A stretch of DNA of 19,387 nt from Deltaproteobacteria bacterium RIFOXYA12_FULL_61_11 (GCA_001799195.1 MGSU01000021.1:866-20252); one strand, 5' to 3'. Numbered from the stretch's first letter, positions 7,533 to 14,592 are shown. Numbers and translations: made by a program. Notes: generated by a model from the sequence alone, not told the origin.

Positions 7533-8276
7533 TCAGCGCACCGGGACGTCGAACCCTTTGTCCGGATAGGGTTCTCGCTTCAGGGAATAGTGCCACCATT
7601 CCTTCTTGTAGTTCTCGAAGCCATGCTGTTCCATCAGGGTCAGGAGCAGCAGGCGCAAGGCGCGCTGGTTTGGACCGACAAGACAGCTTTCTGTCGTGGC
7701 CGCTGGGTGCAGGCAGTCGTAGCCGGTCCCCAGGTCGAGCGAACCGTCCGCTGCTCTCCCCGAGGGCGGCGCGGTACAGTCTCCCCCGGCGCTTCCCGCT
7801 TGGGTAGGACCGGGAGGGAGGGGGACCAAGGTCAGGTCCACGGTGCTTCCCCGGGAATGCGCCGATCGGTGCGCGAAATACCCCTGCCGGAACAACTCCT
7901 CCCGCGGCACCGTCGGATGATACTCGGGGTTGAGTCTTGCCCCTTCCTTCTCTTGTGCCCAGCGCGAGAAATCCCGCACCGCCCGCTCCGGCCGGTAGCA
8001 ATCGTAGACCTTCAACCCCAGCCCGTAGGGCCGAAGCGCGGCCTGAACCCCGGCCAAGGCTTCCACCGCGGCACGGGTAAGGAGGCAACGATTGACCTCG
8101 TACCCGTCAACCGGCCGACCGAGCAGGTTGCGGCTCCCCGCGTAGCGCAGCTCCACCACCAACCCCGGTAACGCGGCACCTGCATCGACGAAATCCTTGG
8201 GTAAAGTCTCTGAACCGAAAACCGGACCGACGATCGCGGACAGGAGCAGCCAGAGCACGGTCAGGGCGTTCTTCAT
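7533..8276 (-). CDS. VanX/DdpX-type D-Ala-D-Ala dipeptidase (peptidase M15D)
   Basis: The 247-residue protein has an N-terminal signal peptide (MKNALTV, hydrophobic core, cleavage near VFG-S), so it acts in the periplasm. The zinc dipeptidase signatures are present: NRCLL, YDCYRP with Arg95, SAHSRGSTVD giving zinc ligands His140 and Asp147, and EWWH with catalytic Glu226 and ligand His229. The seven-residue His-Asp and three-residue Glu-His spacings are those of VanX. The family cleaves D-Ala-D-Ala, in peptidoglycan turnover or vancomycin resistance. No vanHA-type ligase or dehydrogenase is nearby, so turnover is more likely than resistance. Residues 156-200 carry a Gly/Cys-containing segment (Cys167, 188 and 198) at the usual variable loop. 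A GAGG site precedes the ATG at a proper distance. The frame stays open well upstream, but that stretch overlaps the neighbouring gene and has no sensible coding character. It lies 10 bp after the membrane-protein gene. Confidence 0.9.
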   Translation of the reverse strand: MKNALTVLWLLLSAIVGPVFGSETLPKDFVDAGAALPGLVVELRYAGSRNLLGRPVDGYEVNRCLLTRAAVEALAGVQAALRPYGLGLKVYDCYRPERAVRDFSRWAQEKEGARLNPEYHPTVPREELFRQGYFAHRSAHSRGSTVDLTLVPLPPGPTQAGSAGGDCTAPPSGRAADGSLDLGTGYDCLHPAATTESCLVGPNQRALRLLLLTLMEQHGFENYKKEWWHYSLKREPYPDKGFDVPVR

Positions 8277-8286
8277 CGGAACCTCG

Positions 8287-8895
8287 CTAACGGCCCGGTT
8301 CACGTCCGGGAGAGGCGAAGAGGAAAACCCCGGGCACCACCACGGTGAACCACAGAATGGAGAAGAAGGCCAGGAAGCGCAGGGGAGCGCGCCGGTAGTC
8401 GGTCGCCGCTCGATCTTCGGGAGCCAAGATGATCCGGCCCTCGCTTCCTGGAGCGGCTTCGGGGGTTCCACCGTCGACCAGGACCAAGCGGTAGCGATGC
8501 GCGGCCCGTAAGGCCAGCTTCCCCAGCACCTCCTGCCGCGCGTCCCCCGAGGCCCGATCGGCCCGCGCTCCGTCGAACTGCCCGCTTGCCACCGTACGGC
8601 CCTGCTCCTCGAGGTAGAAGGCGAGCAGTGAGCTACGGGTGGCAGAGGGTTCAGGTTCGAAAACCAACGTATAGCTCCCGGTCCAAGCCGGCTCGAACAT
8701 ACGCTCCCGGGTAGCCCCCGCGGCAGGCCCGGGTCCTTGGCATCGCGAAGCCTCGAGGACGTGTTCCCGTGCGCGGTAGTGATACCCAATCAACCCCGCG
8801 CAGGCCGACCAGACGAACCCGGCCATGGCCAAGGCTCCGGCGAACCGGCGACCTTCGAGCTGGCGCAGGTGCCCCGTGGCTCCCCACCTTCGCAA
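8287..8895 (-). CDS. Two-TM membrane protein of unknown function
   Basis: With the TTG at 8895 the product is 202 residues: a short basic N-terminus (RRWGATGHLRQLEGRR), a transmembrane segment (about 18-40, MAGFVWSACAGLIGYHY), an extracytoplasmic region of about 120 residues, and a second transmembrane segment near the C-terminus (FLAFFSILWFTVVVPGVFLF) followed by a short Arg-rich tail. The TTG is favoured because AGAGGGGGG lies just upstream; a TTG at 8961 and an ATG at 8826 are alternatives. The middle region has beta-like patterning (YTLVFEPEP, RYRLVLVDGG). I do not recognise the family. It is first in the set with the VanX-type dipeptidase and the B3/B4 protein, with 10 bp to the former, so an envelope role alongside the periplasmic peptidase is plausible. 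A hairpin sits immediately 5' of the ribosome site. Confidence 0.72.
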   Translation of the reverse strand: MRRWGATGHLRQLEGRRFAGALAMAGFVWSACAGLIGYHYRAREHVLEASRCQGPGPAAGATRERMFEPAWTGSYTLVFEPEPSATRSSLLAFYLEEQGRTVASGQFDGARADRASGDARQEVLGKLALRAAHRYRLVLVDGGTPEAAPGSEGRIILAPEDRAATDYRRAPLRFLAFFSILWFTVVVPGVFLFASPGREPGR

Positions 8896-8906
8896 TCCGC
8901 CCCCCT

Positions 8907-8942
8907 CTGCCAAGATCCTTCCCGAAAGAACGATCCTGGCAG
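8907..8942 (-). promoter_or_regulatory. Leader hairpin abutting the ribosome site of the membrane-protein gene
   Basis: CTGCCAAGATC (8907-8917) pairs with GATCCTGGCAG (8932-8942), ten of eleven positions, around a 14-base loop that has a further short TTC/GAA pairing. On the minus strand the 3' arm runs directly into AGAGGGGGG, the ribosome site of the TTG start at 8895. This could be an operator or a translational control hairpin. No T run follows, so it is not a terminator. Confidence 0.4.
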
Positions 8943-9180
8943 ATTGCCCCTTTCGATGCAACCCGCTCTTGCATGGCTGTTGGCTTGGCGGATCAGTGGG
9001 ACGTGGCAGATCGGATGTTTGCAGAGAACACCGGAGCAGGCGGGAGTCGTGGGAATGTCCTCTCTTTGCCGCTTTGGTTTTCCTCGAATGGGCCGGTAAG
9101 AACCGGGTCTCCTGACGGCCACGCTCAATCGGTCAAAACAGTATGTAGGCATCATGAGGTTGGTAGAACGAGAGCGAAGT

Positions 9181-9213
9181 ATGAAAATCCGGTGGACGGC
9201 GTCGAATTTTCAT
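9181..9213. promoter_or_regulatory. Inverted repeat (11-11-11) upstream of the AAA/DUF4143 gene
   Basis: ATGAAAATCCG at 9181-9191 and CGAATTTTCAT at 9203-9213 are reverse complements at ten of eleven positions, with an 11-base spacer. The dyad ends 14 bases before the ATG at 9228, where a bound regulator would block transcription or ribosome loading. Autoregulation by the ATPase, which contains a winged-helix-like segment, is a possible but untested reading. Confidence 0.45.
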
Positions 9214-9227
9214 GCGATGGTGATGCT

Positions 9228-10400
9228 ATGAACCGTCCAGGCTATCTCGAGCGCATCGCGCGAGCCTTCGACCTCCACCCAGTGGTGACTGTGCTCGGCC
9301 CCCGTCAGAGCGGTAAGACCACCCTGGCCCGCCAGTATGCCGCGCAATGCGCTGACTTTGCGGCCGCGACCAACCACTTTGACCTCGAAGACCCTCAGGA
9401 CCTGGCCCGGCTGGCCGAACCAAAACTTGCCCTGCAGGGACTGCGCGGTCTGGTGCTCATCGACGAGGTCCAACGCACCCCGGAGCTGTTCCCCTTGCTC
9501 CGGGTGCTGGTCGACCGTCCCGACAACCCAGCTCGTTTTCTGATCCTTGGCAGTGCCTCGCGCGACCTCATCCACCAGTCCTCAGAAAGCCTAGCCGGCC
9601 GGATTGGCCACCTCGAGGTCCGACCCTTCTGTGTCGGCGAGGTCGGACTCGACCAACTCGAGCGGCTCTGGCTGCGCGGCGGTTTCCCCCGGGCCTTCCT
9701 GGCCGAGAGCGAGGTCAAGGTCTTCAAGTGGTTGGAGGACTACACCCTCACCTTCCTCGAACGGGACCTCCCCCAGCTCGGTTTTCGCATCCCGGCCCGC
9801 TCGTTGCGGCGTTTCTGGATGATGCTGACCCACGTCCACGGCAACGTGCTGAACAGCTCGGAGCTGGCGCGCTCGTTCGGCACCTCGGACACGACCATCC
9901 GGCGCTACCTCGACCTGCTCGAGGGAACCTTCATGCTGCGGCTCCTGCCGCCGTGGCACGAGAACCTCGGCAAGCGCCAGGTCAAGGCACCCAAAGTCTA
10001 CTTCCGTGACAGCGGGTTATTGCACTGCCTGCTCGGCATCCAGCGCGAGGATCAGCTCAGGACCCACCTCAAGCTGGGGGCCTCGTGGGAGGGTTTCGCC
10101 CTGGAAGAGGTGATACGCGCCGCGGGTGCCAAGGACGGCGAGGTCTATTTTTGGGGGGTGCACCAGCAGGGCGAACTGGACCTGCTCCTCTTCGCCGATG
10201 GACGGAGGCTGGGCTACGAATTCAAGTACACAGACCGCCCAACCATGACCAGGGCGCTACAGCAAGCGATCGACCTGCTCGGCCTCGAAACCCTGACCGT
10301 CATCCACCCGGGCGACAAAGAGTTTCCCCTGGCCGAGCGGGCGGCGGCGGTGCCGCTCGGTCTGGTACTCGAGCGGCTCCATCGCGTCGGGGCTTCATGA
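9228..10400 (+). CDS. AAA ATPase with DUF4143 (PD-(D/E)xK-like C-terminus)
   Basis: This 390-residue cytosolic protein belongs to the stand-alone AAA/DUF4143 family (COG1373 type). Walker A is GPRQSGKT (24-31), Walker B GLVLIDE (74-80), and a sensor-like LILGSAS lies at 105-111. The family signature RGGFPRAF is at 150-157. Residues 196-235 look like a winged helix (SSELARSFGTSDTTIRRY). The C-terminus carries GELDLLL (D318) and YEFKYT (E331, K333) with Glu293/294 upstream, the spacing of a PD-(D/E)xK nuclease core. The ATG at 9228 places the typical family N-terminus (YLERIARAFDLHPVVTVLGP) correctly; its ribosome site is weak, and longer in-frame starts add unrelated residues. The family's role is unresolved; it is often a lone accessory gene. 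It converges with the DUF2934 gene, 56 bp apart. Confidence 0.9.
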   Translation: MNRPGYLERIARAFDLHPVVTVLGPRQSGKTTLARQYAAQCADFAAATNHFDLEDPQDLARLAEPKLALQGLRGLVLIDEVQRTPELFPLLRVLVDRPDNPARFLILGSASRDLIHQSSESLAGRIGHLEVRPFCVGEVGLDQLERLWLRGGFPRAFLAESEVKVFKWLEDYTLTFLERDLPQLGFRIPARSLRRFWMMLTHVHGNVLNSSELARSFGTSDTTIRRYLDLLEGTFMLRLLPPWHENLGKRQVKAPKVYFRDSGLLHCLLGIQREDQLRTHLKLGASWEGFALEEVIRAAGAKDGEVYFWGVHQQGELDLLLFADGRRLGYEFKYTDRPTMTRALQQAIDLLGLETLTVIHPGDKEFPLAERAAAVPLGLVLERLHRVGAS

Positions 10401-10456
10401 CTCAAGCATAGAGGGCAGAGGCTTTCACGTTTTTCGACCCTAACCCGACTATCGAG

Positions 10457-10696
10457 TTATTCCGAGGTCAACCTGGAGCGGATCTCCCGTTCGGCCACCA
10501 ACCAGTCTTCCAGGGGATCGCCGCCTTCGAAGTTGCGCTTCAAGGCCTGGTAATAGGCCGCCTCGGCCACCATCTTCTGGCGATCCTCGGGTTCCTGGTT
10601 CGGCTTCATGTAGGCTATGAGATTTATTTTCAATGGGTTAATCATAGAGGTGACCGTGGATTCGAAACCGTTCTTCTGTCGCTGTGGTCGTGCCAT
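10457..10696 (-). CDS. DUF2934 small protein
   Basis: The ATG at 10696 has GAGGGAG about eight bases upstream and gives a 79-residue protein. Residues 32-75 match the DUF2934 pattern: a helix with EDRQKMVAEAAYYQALKRNF, then GGDPLEDWLVAEREI, that is, an A-x-Y-x-x-A...G-x-x-L-E-D-W-x-x-A-E motif. The first 30 residues are basic and variable. The function of DUF2934 is unknown; members are short, soluble and common in delta-proteobacteria and rhizobia. It lies 211 bp after the diguanylate cyclase on the same strand, so it may be the tail of that operon or have its own promoter. The frame stays open upstream into the cyclase gene, but that part is Cys/Arg-rich shadow sequence. Confidence 0.8.
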   Translation of the reverse strand: MARPQRQKNGFESTVTSMINPLKINLIAYMKPNQEPEDRQKMVAEAAYYQALKRNFEGGDPLEDWLVAEREIRSRLTSE

Positions 10697-10879
10697 GAGA
10701 ATTCTCCCTCGGTTGATCATAAGACCGTCGCCCTGTGCATAGATCAGGCCGTTCATGACAACGACGGTCAACACCTCCGCAACCTGCTGATTGAAAAAAA
10801 CACCCTCGCCTTCCCGGGCGGCCTCGGGCCCTTGTCCTCCGCGATTTCTGCGATCAAAGTGATGGAAAGGAACTCTATT

Positions 10880-10911
10880 CTGATCGGCACGGCAGCGTGC
10901 GGGGCGATCAG
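10880..10911 (-). other. Strong hairpin spanning the diguanylate cyclase stop codon
   Basis: CTGATCG (10880-10886) pairs with CGATCAG (10905-10911) and GCACG (10887-10891) with CGTGC (10896-10900) around a GCAG loop, leaving a four-G bulge. The TGA stop of the cyclase (10908-10910) lies in one arm. On the minus strand the hairpin is followed by AATAGAGTTCC, which is not a T run, so it is more likely an mRNA end-stabilising or pause element than a classical terminator. Confidence 0.45.
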
Positions 10912-11825
10912 AGCACGGTAGGCACGGTACTGAAGGCAACCCGGTTCTTCCCCGCCCGTTTTGCGCGATAGAGGGCTCGATCCGCATGCTCGATCAGCTC
11001 GTGGGGTGAGGAGACGGAGTGGTCACAGATGGCAACCCCCAGGCTGATGGTGATAGGCAGGTCGCCAACACCAAGTTCCATGGCCTTCACCCGGATGCGT
11101 TCCGCGATGGTCCCGACTTCCACGGCACTGCTGGTGAAGGGGAGGACCACGACGAACTCCTCTCCTCCGAAGCGGCAGCAAATATCGGAGTCCCTGACCT
11201 GTTGTTTCAGCACCTTGGCGAGGTCAATCAGGATCTGGTCCCCGGCTTGGTGCCCGTACCGGTCGTTGACTGCCTTGAAGTCGTCGATGTCCAGGAGAAT
11301 GATGGAAACCCCGGCCCCGTAACGGCGGTGACTGCGGAATTCCAGCTCGAGGAGCTCGTAGAAGCTGGTGTGGTTGTACAGCCCGGTCATCCTGTCGCGC
11401 ATGGCATTCTTCGCGATCTCCACGAGATTCTCTTCGGAAATGACCGTGGGAGAAATGAAATCCTTGTTGATGTTCGAGAAAAAATCCAGGGTGGCCACGG
11501 TGATGCGGATGTTCCGTTTGAGGATCTCCGAGAGCAGGTGTTTGTGCTTGAGGACTTTCCCCCACAAGGTCTCGGCGATCTCTGGTGCGAAGTAGTGGTG
11601 AGAGATCGCATAGAACAAATCGGAGTAGAACAGTAAGCCTCGTACGGTTTGTTGCTCGTTGATTTCTCTCTTTTCTTCCTCGGTCATCGACCTGTCCCCG
11701 GCAAAGGCGGAAACGAGTTCCACGCTCATGCCCTCGGGCGTCGTGGTCCGGCGCAACCGATCGATGTTGCATTCATCGTTCGGCTTGCGAGGGGACCGTT
11801 CGTCTTTATCCTTCGAGGTGCTCAT
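10908..11825 (-). CDS. GGDEF diguanylate cyclase
   Basis: This 305-residue soluble protein makes c-di-GMP from two GTP. The GGDEF domain starts at DRMTGLYNH (about 144-152), has the metal-binding LLDIDDFKAVND, and the active site GGEEF at 220-224. The inhibitory site RDSD (211-214) sits five residues before it, so product feedback should be intact. Residues 60-135 form a helical region (FYSDLFYAISHHYF, EIAETLWGKVLKHKHLL, TLDFFSNI) of unknown type that probably holds the sensing or dimerising function; there is no membrane segment. The first 55 residues are charged and disordered-looking. The ATG overlaps the end of the pirin-like gene by 20 bases and GAGGG lies upstream, so translation is probably coupled. 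It is the third gene of the leftward radical SAM operon. Confidence 0.94.
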   Translation of the reverse strand: MSTSKDKDERSPRKPNDECNIDRLRRTTTPEGMSVELVSAFAGDRSMTEEEKREINEQQTVRGLLFYSDLFYAISHHYFAPEIAETLWGKVLKHKHLLSEILKRNIRITVATLDFFSNINKDFISPTVISEENLVEIAKNAMRDRMTGLYNHTSFYELLELEFRSHRRYGAGVSIILLDIDDFKAVNDRYGHQAGDQILIDLAKVLKQQVRDSDICCRFGGEEFVVVLPFTSSAVEVGTIAERIRVKAMELGVGDLPITISLGVAICDHSVSSPHELIEHADRALYRAKRAGKNRVAFSTVPTVL

Positions 11826-12759
11826 GGGCCCTCTTCGGACATACTACGGTCATGAGACCATGACCTTGGATGAGTACGAGGAGAATGCTCGGGTCGATTT
11901 CTCCGATCGGATCCACCTCGGGTTCCTCTCCGTGGAGGTGGTGCAGGATACTGGTCTGGGGGTGGTTCTTCCTCTCCAGGAAAACCTCGGGAGTGACCGG
12001 ACCCTGGGGTTCCGTGTGACACGTGTGCCCGGTCATCGTTTTCCAGGGGCTGGAAGATGCAAGGCCCACGTCGATGAGCAACAACTCGGTGGGGCCTTTG
12101 GCTGTCAGTGAGACCAAGGGTTCATTGACGAAGCAGATCCCATCCCCTTGGGTCAGGACGAGGTCATGCACGATCACCGTGCCGAGCACGATATACAGCC
12201 AGGCGTTCCGGCTCGGCGCGAGCTCATGCATGAGGTGGTGGCCCGACTCGAGGATGGCCGAGTAAACGACGGCATCCTGGTGGATACACAGCGAGCCCTT
12301 GCGTCCGTCCTGGGAAGCGATCGCGCAGAGGAGATTCTTGCGTTGGGCTGCCGTGAAACGTTTCAGTTCGTGAGCCCGCTCGATCCCGACCTGGGAGGGC
12401 AACAGGGAGATCCGGAACAGGTGTACCCCATCGGAGCGGGACACACTCGTCTCCTTGCATTCGATGCCGACGCCGGTGGACAGGTGCTGGAACTCGCCCG
12501 CTTCGATAACCCCGGAAGTACCCGTGGAGTCTTTCTGGGACAGGGAGCCCTGATAGACATAGGTAATCGTTTCGGACTCTTCTTCGGGCGTTGAGCCGGT
12601 GCTTTCTCCCGGGCTCAGCTTCATTTCGTCGAAGGCCAGCAAGGAACTGATACCATCGGAGATAGGTCCCCGATGATCCTGGGCAAAGAACGAATGCCAG
12701 AGTTCCTGGTTCCCTTGTTGGACATGGCGGCGCTGGTTGTTCCGGAGCACGGTAAGCAT
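11806..12759 (-). CDS. Pirin-like bicupin protein lacking the usual metal ligands
   Basis: This 317-residue cytosolic protein follows the YhhW/pirin fold: ITYVYQGSLSQKDSTGTSG, VIEAGEFQHLSTGVGI, VHLFRISLLPSQVGI, then a second cupin with GRKGSLCIHQDAVVY and GPTELLLIDVGL (to about residue 232). Against E. coli YhhW, aligned from memory, the ligands His57, His59, His101 and Glu103 become Thr57, Glu59, Cys101 and Glu103, so canonical Fe binding and quercetinase activity are probably lost; a different metal site using Glu59, Cys101 and Glu103 cannot be excluded. Residues about 233-317 are an extension absent from YhhW, with His-rich HHLHGEE and hydrophobic ILLVLIQGHGLMTVV. The ATG overlaps the radical SAM stop as TAATG, with AAGAGG upstream, and its own 3' end overlaps the cyclase start. 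The role is unknown; a sensor or scaffold is possible. Confidence 0.88.
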   Translation of the reverse strand: MLTVLRNNQRRHVQQGNQELWHSFFAQDHRGPISDGISSLLAFDEMKLSPGESTGSTPEEESETITYVYQGSLSQKDSTGTSGVIEAGEFQHLSTGVGIECKETSVSRSDGVHLFRISLLPSQVGIERAHELKRFTAAQRKNLLCAIASQDGRKGSLCIHQDAVVYSAILESGHHLMHELAPSRNAWLYIVLGTVIVHDLVLTQGDGICFVNEPLVSLTAKGPTELLLIDVGLASSSPWKTMTGHTCHTEPQGPVTPEVFLERKNHPQTSILHHLHGEEPEVDPIGEIDPSILLVLIQGHGLMTVVCPKRAHEHLEG

Positions 12760-14435
12760 TAGTTCGGACCTCTTGAGATGCCGGGCTGTTCGGACCGGGG
12801 AGTAGATCGGGAGTACGAGGCTGTTCGCTCGTCCGTGGCCGGAACCTCCACCAGGTTAGCGGCGGCAGAAGCGGGACGGAGAGGTTCCCGCTCGAACCCG
12901 AACGTCTCGGGAACCGCCTCCCGTTCGAGTTCCGCAAGAGCCTGCCTGAGCCGGGGTACCACGTGCTCGCGCGTGTAAATAATGAGGTGCTCGCCCTGGA
13001 CCGCATGGACGATGGCCTGCCTAACCTGCCTGCGGCCCTTTGGTAACGCTTTGGCCAGCAGCCGCCAGAAATACCCGCGACGTTGACTGAGGATACCGAT
13101 GTGCCAGAGCGCACCCAGCAAGGCTCTCACCTCGCTGAAGGTCGAGGGGCGCGTCCCGGAGAGGTTCCCCACGCGGTCGAGGTAGGCCTCGCAGCGGCCG
13201 TAGAACTCCTTCGGCGAGCACTGCCACTCGAGGAAGGCCCCATACCCCCGCAGCAGCGTCGCTTCATCCATCCTGGGGGTGAAGTTCGGGCGGGTGAACG
13301 GGTCTCCGGTCGAACGGTGGCGCACGCGGCCCTCGGCTTGGAGCCGGCGCCAGAGCGCTGTTCCGGGCAGCGCCGTCAGGATGCCCACCATGGCGAGCGG
13401 CATGGGTTGCCGGGAGAGGAAGTCCCGTTGCATGGCGAAAATCTCGGGGCCATCGCTGTCGAACCCGACGATGAAACCGCCCATGACCTCGATGCCCGCT
13501 CGGGTGATCGTAGCAACGGCCTCCGACAGATCGAACCGGAGGTTCTGGTGCTTGTTGGCCTGTTCGAGGGCCGCGAGCGAGGGGGTTTCGAGGCCGAGGA
13601 AGACGGCCGAGAACCCGGCCTCCACCAGATCGTGCAGGAGTTGAGGATCTGCCGCCAGGTCGACACTCGCCTCGGTATAGAGCTCGAAGGGGTAGGCACG
13701 TTCGATTTGCCAATCGCGCAGCAGGGGTAGGAGGCGTTTGACCGCGGGTTTATTGCCGATGAAGTTGTCATCCACGAAAAAGATCGTGCCCCGGTAACCC
13801 ATGCGGTAGATGGCGTCGAGCTCATCGAGGACTTGCAGGGAGGTCTTCACTCTCGGCTTGCGGCCGAAGATCTCGACGATGTCGCAGAACTCGCATTGGA
13901 ACGGGCAACCCCGGGAGTACTGCACGCTCAACGAGGCATACGCCGACCTTTCGAGGAGGTCGAAACGCGGAACGGGCACGGTCGTCAGATCGGGGAAGTT
14001 CGTGGGGGGGTCGAGGACCCTCCCCTTCCCGGGTCCTTGCGTCAAGGCCCACAACAACTCCTCGATCCTACCTTCGGCCTCACCCCGGAACACGACCTCC
14101 GCCTCGAGGAACAGCTCCGGGCTCGTCGTGGGAGCCGGGCCACCGACTGCCACGGGTACCGCCCGGGCATGGGCGCATGCGATGATCTCGTGCAGCGACT
14201 CTTGTTGGATAAGGAGTCCTCCCGTGAAGACCACCTCGGCCCAGCGGAGGTCCTCGTCGGTGAGTTCTCGCAGATTGAGGTCGATCAGCCGCAAGGACCA
14301 GTGTTTCGGCAGCAGCGCCGCGATCGTGAGCAGGCCGAGCGGGGGCAAGGACGCGCGTTTGCCGATGAGGCGCAGACCATACTGGAACCCCCAGTAGGTG
14401 ACGGGAAAGCGGGGATAGACGAGCAAAACGTTCAT
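12759..14435 (-). CDS. B12-binding-type radical SAM enzyme, DUF4070 / HpnP-like
   Basis: The 558-residue protein has an N-terminal cobalamin-binding-type Rossmann domain (1-130: MNVLLVYPRFPVTYW, PPLGLLTIAALLP, RLIDLNLREL, VAVGGPAPT), then a radical SAM core with CPFQCEFC (Cys177, Cys181, Cys184) that binds the 4Fe-4S cluster. The following FCDIVEIFGRKPR, FFVDDNFIGNK and GFIVGFDSD, and the C-terminal helical region (about 400-500), fit the DUF4070 group that includes hopanoid C-2 methylase HpnP. It probably methylates or rearranges an unactivated carbon of a lipid or secondary metabolite; the substrate is not deducible. The last 40 residues are low-complexity. AAAGGA precedes the ATG. It heads a three-gene set coupled by overlaps and is preceded by a sigma-54 promoter. 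No hopanoid cyclase gene is in view. Confidence 0.9.
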   Translation of the reverse strand: MNVLLVYPRFPVTYWGFQYGLRLIGKRASLPPLGLLTIAALLPKHWSLRLIDLNLRELTDEDLRWAEVVFTGGLLIQQESLHEIIACAHARAVPVAVGGPAPTTSPELFLEAEVVFRGEAEGRIEELLWALTQGPGKGRVLDPPTNFPDLTTVPVPRFDLLERSAYASLSVQYSRGCPFQCEFCDIVEIFGRKPRVKTSLQVLDELDAIYRMGYRGTIFFVDDNFIGNKPAVKRLLPLLRDWQIERAYPFELYTEASVDLAADPQLLHDLVEAGFSAVFLGLETPSLAALEQANKHQNLRFDLSEAVATITRAGIEVMGGFIVGFDSDGPEIFAMQRDFLSRQPMPLAMVGILTALPGTALWRRLQAEGRVRHRSTGDPFTRPNFTPRMDEATLLRGYGAFLEWQCSPKEFYGRCEAYLDRVGNLSGTRPSTFSEVRALLGALWHIGILSQRRGYFWRLLAKALPKGRRQVRQAIVHAVQGEHLIIYTREHVVPRLRQALAELEREAVPETFGFEREPLRPASAAANLVEVPATDERTASYSRSTPRSEQPGISRGPN

Positions 14436-14527
14436 CGCGTGGGTCCTTTGTTTTCCGGCTTCGAGCCTGGGTAGGAACGAGAGAACAAGAACCCGGCACA
14501 GCGCGTTGCGGAATCAAACATGCTGCA

Positions 14528-14543
14528 AGCAAAATGTAAGCCA
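14528..14543 (-). promoter_or_regulatory. Sigma-54 (-24/-12) promoter for the radical SAM-pirin-GGDEF operon
   Basis: On the minus strand this reads TGGCTTACATTTTGCT. It has the invariant GG and GC dinucleotides ten bases apart and matches the conserved parts of TGGCAC-N5-TTGCW (TGGC and TTGCT). A start about 12 bases downstream (near 14517) gives a leader of about 80 bases to the ATG at 14435. A sigma-54 activator gene lies directly divergent, which supports a functional promoter. Confidence 0.75.
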
Positions 14544-14592
14544 AAAATAAATATCCCCAATAATCCCAATAGACAAATGATATTAACCATTC

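Larger units (their letters stand above)
8896..9227. other. Divergent intergenic region with two inverted repeats
   Basis: About 330 bp between the leftward membrane-protein gene and the rightward ATPase gene. It holds a hairpin at the left end (8907-8942) and a dyad just before the ATPase (9181-9213). The frame running through it into the ATPase has no family-like sequence. No clear -35/-10 pair was found. If the membrane protein starts at the TTG at 8961, the left 66 bases are coding. Confidence 0.5.

Noticed and set aside
8277-8789. N-terminal extension of the dipeptidase frame
   Set aside because: It overlaps the membrane-protein gene and would destroy the signal peptide; GAGG and the ATG at 8276 give a clean start.
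8769-9227. N-terminal extension of the AAA/DUF4143 frame
   Set aside because: The extra 153 residues have no family resemblance and contain the dyad at 9181-9213; the canonical family start is MNRPGYLERI at 9228.
10697-10987. Upstream extension of the DUF2934 frame
   Set aside because: It runs into the cyclase gene and is Cys/Arg/Pro-rich shadow sequence; a good ribosome site precedes the ATG at 10696.
13810-14474. Plus-strand frames antisense to the first radical SAM gene
   Set aside because: Antisense shadows of the cobalamin-binding domain coding region; no independent coding evidence.
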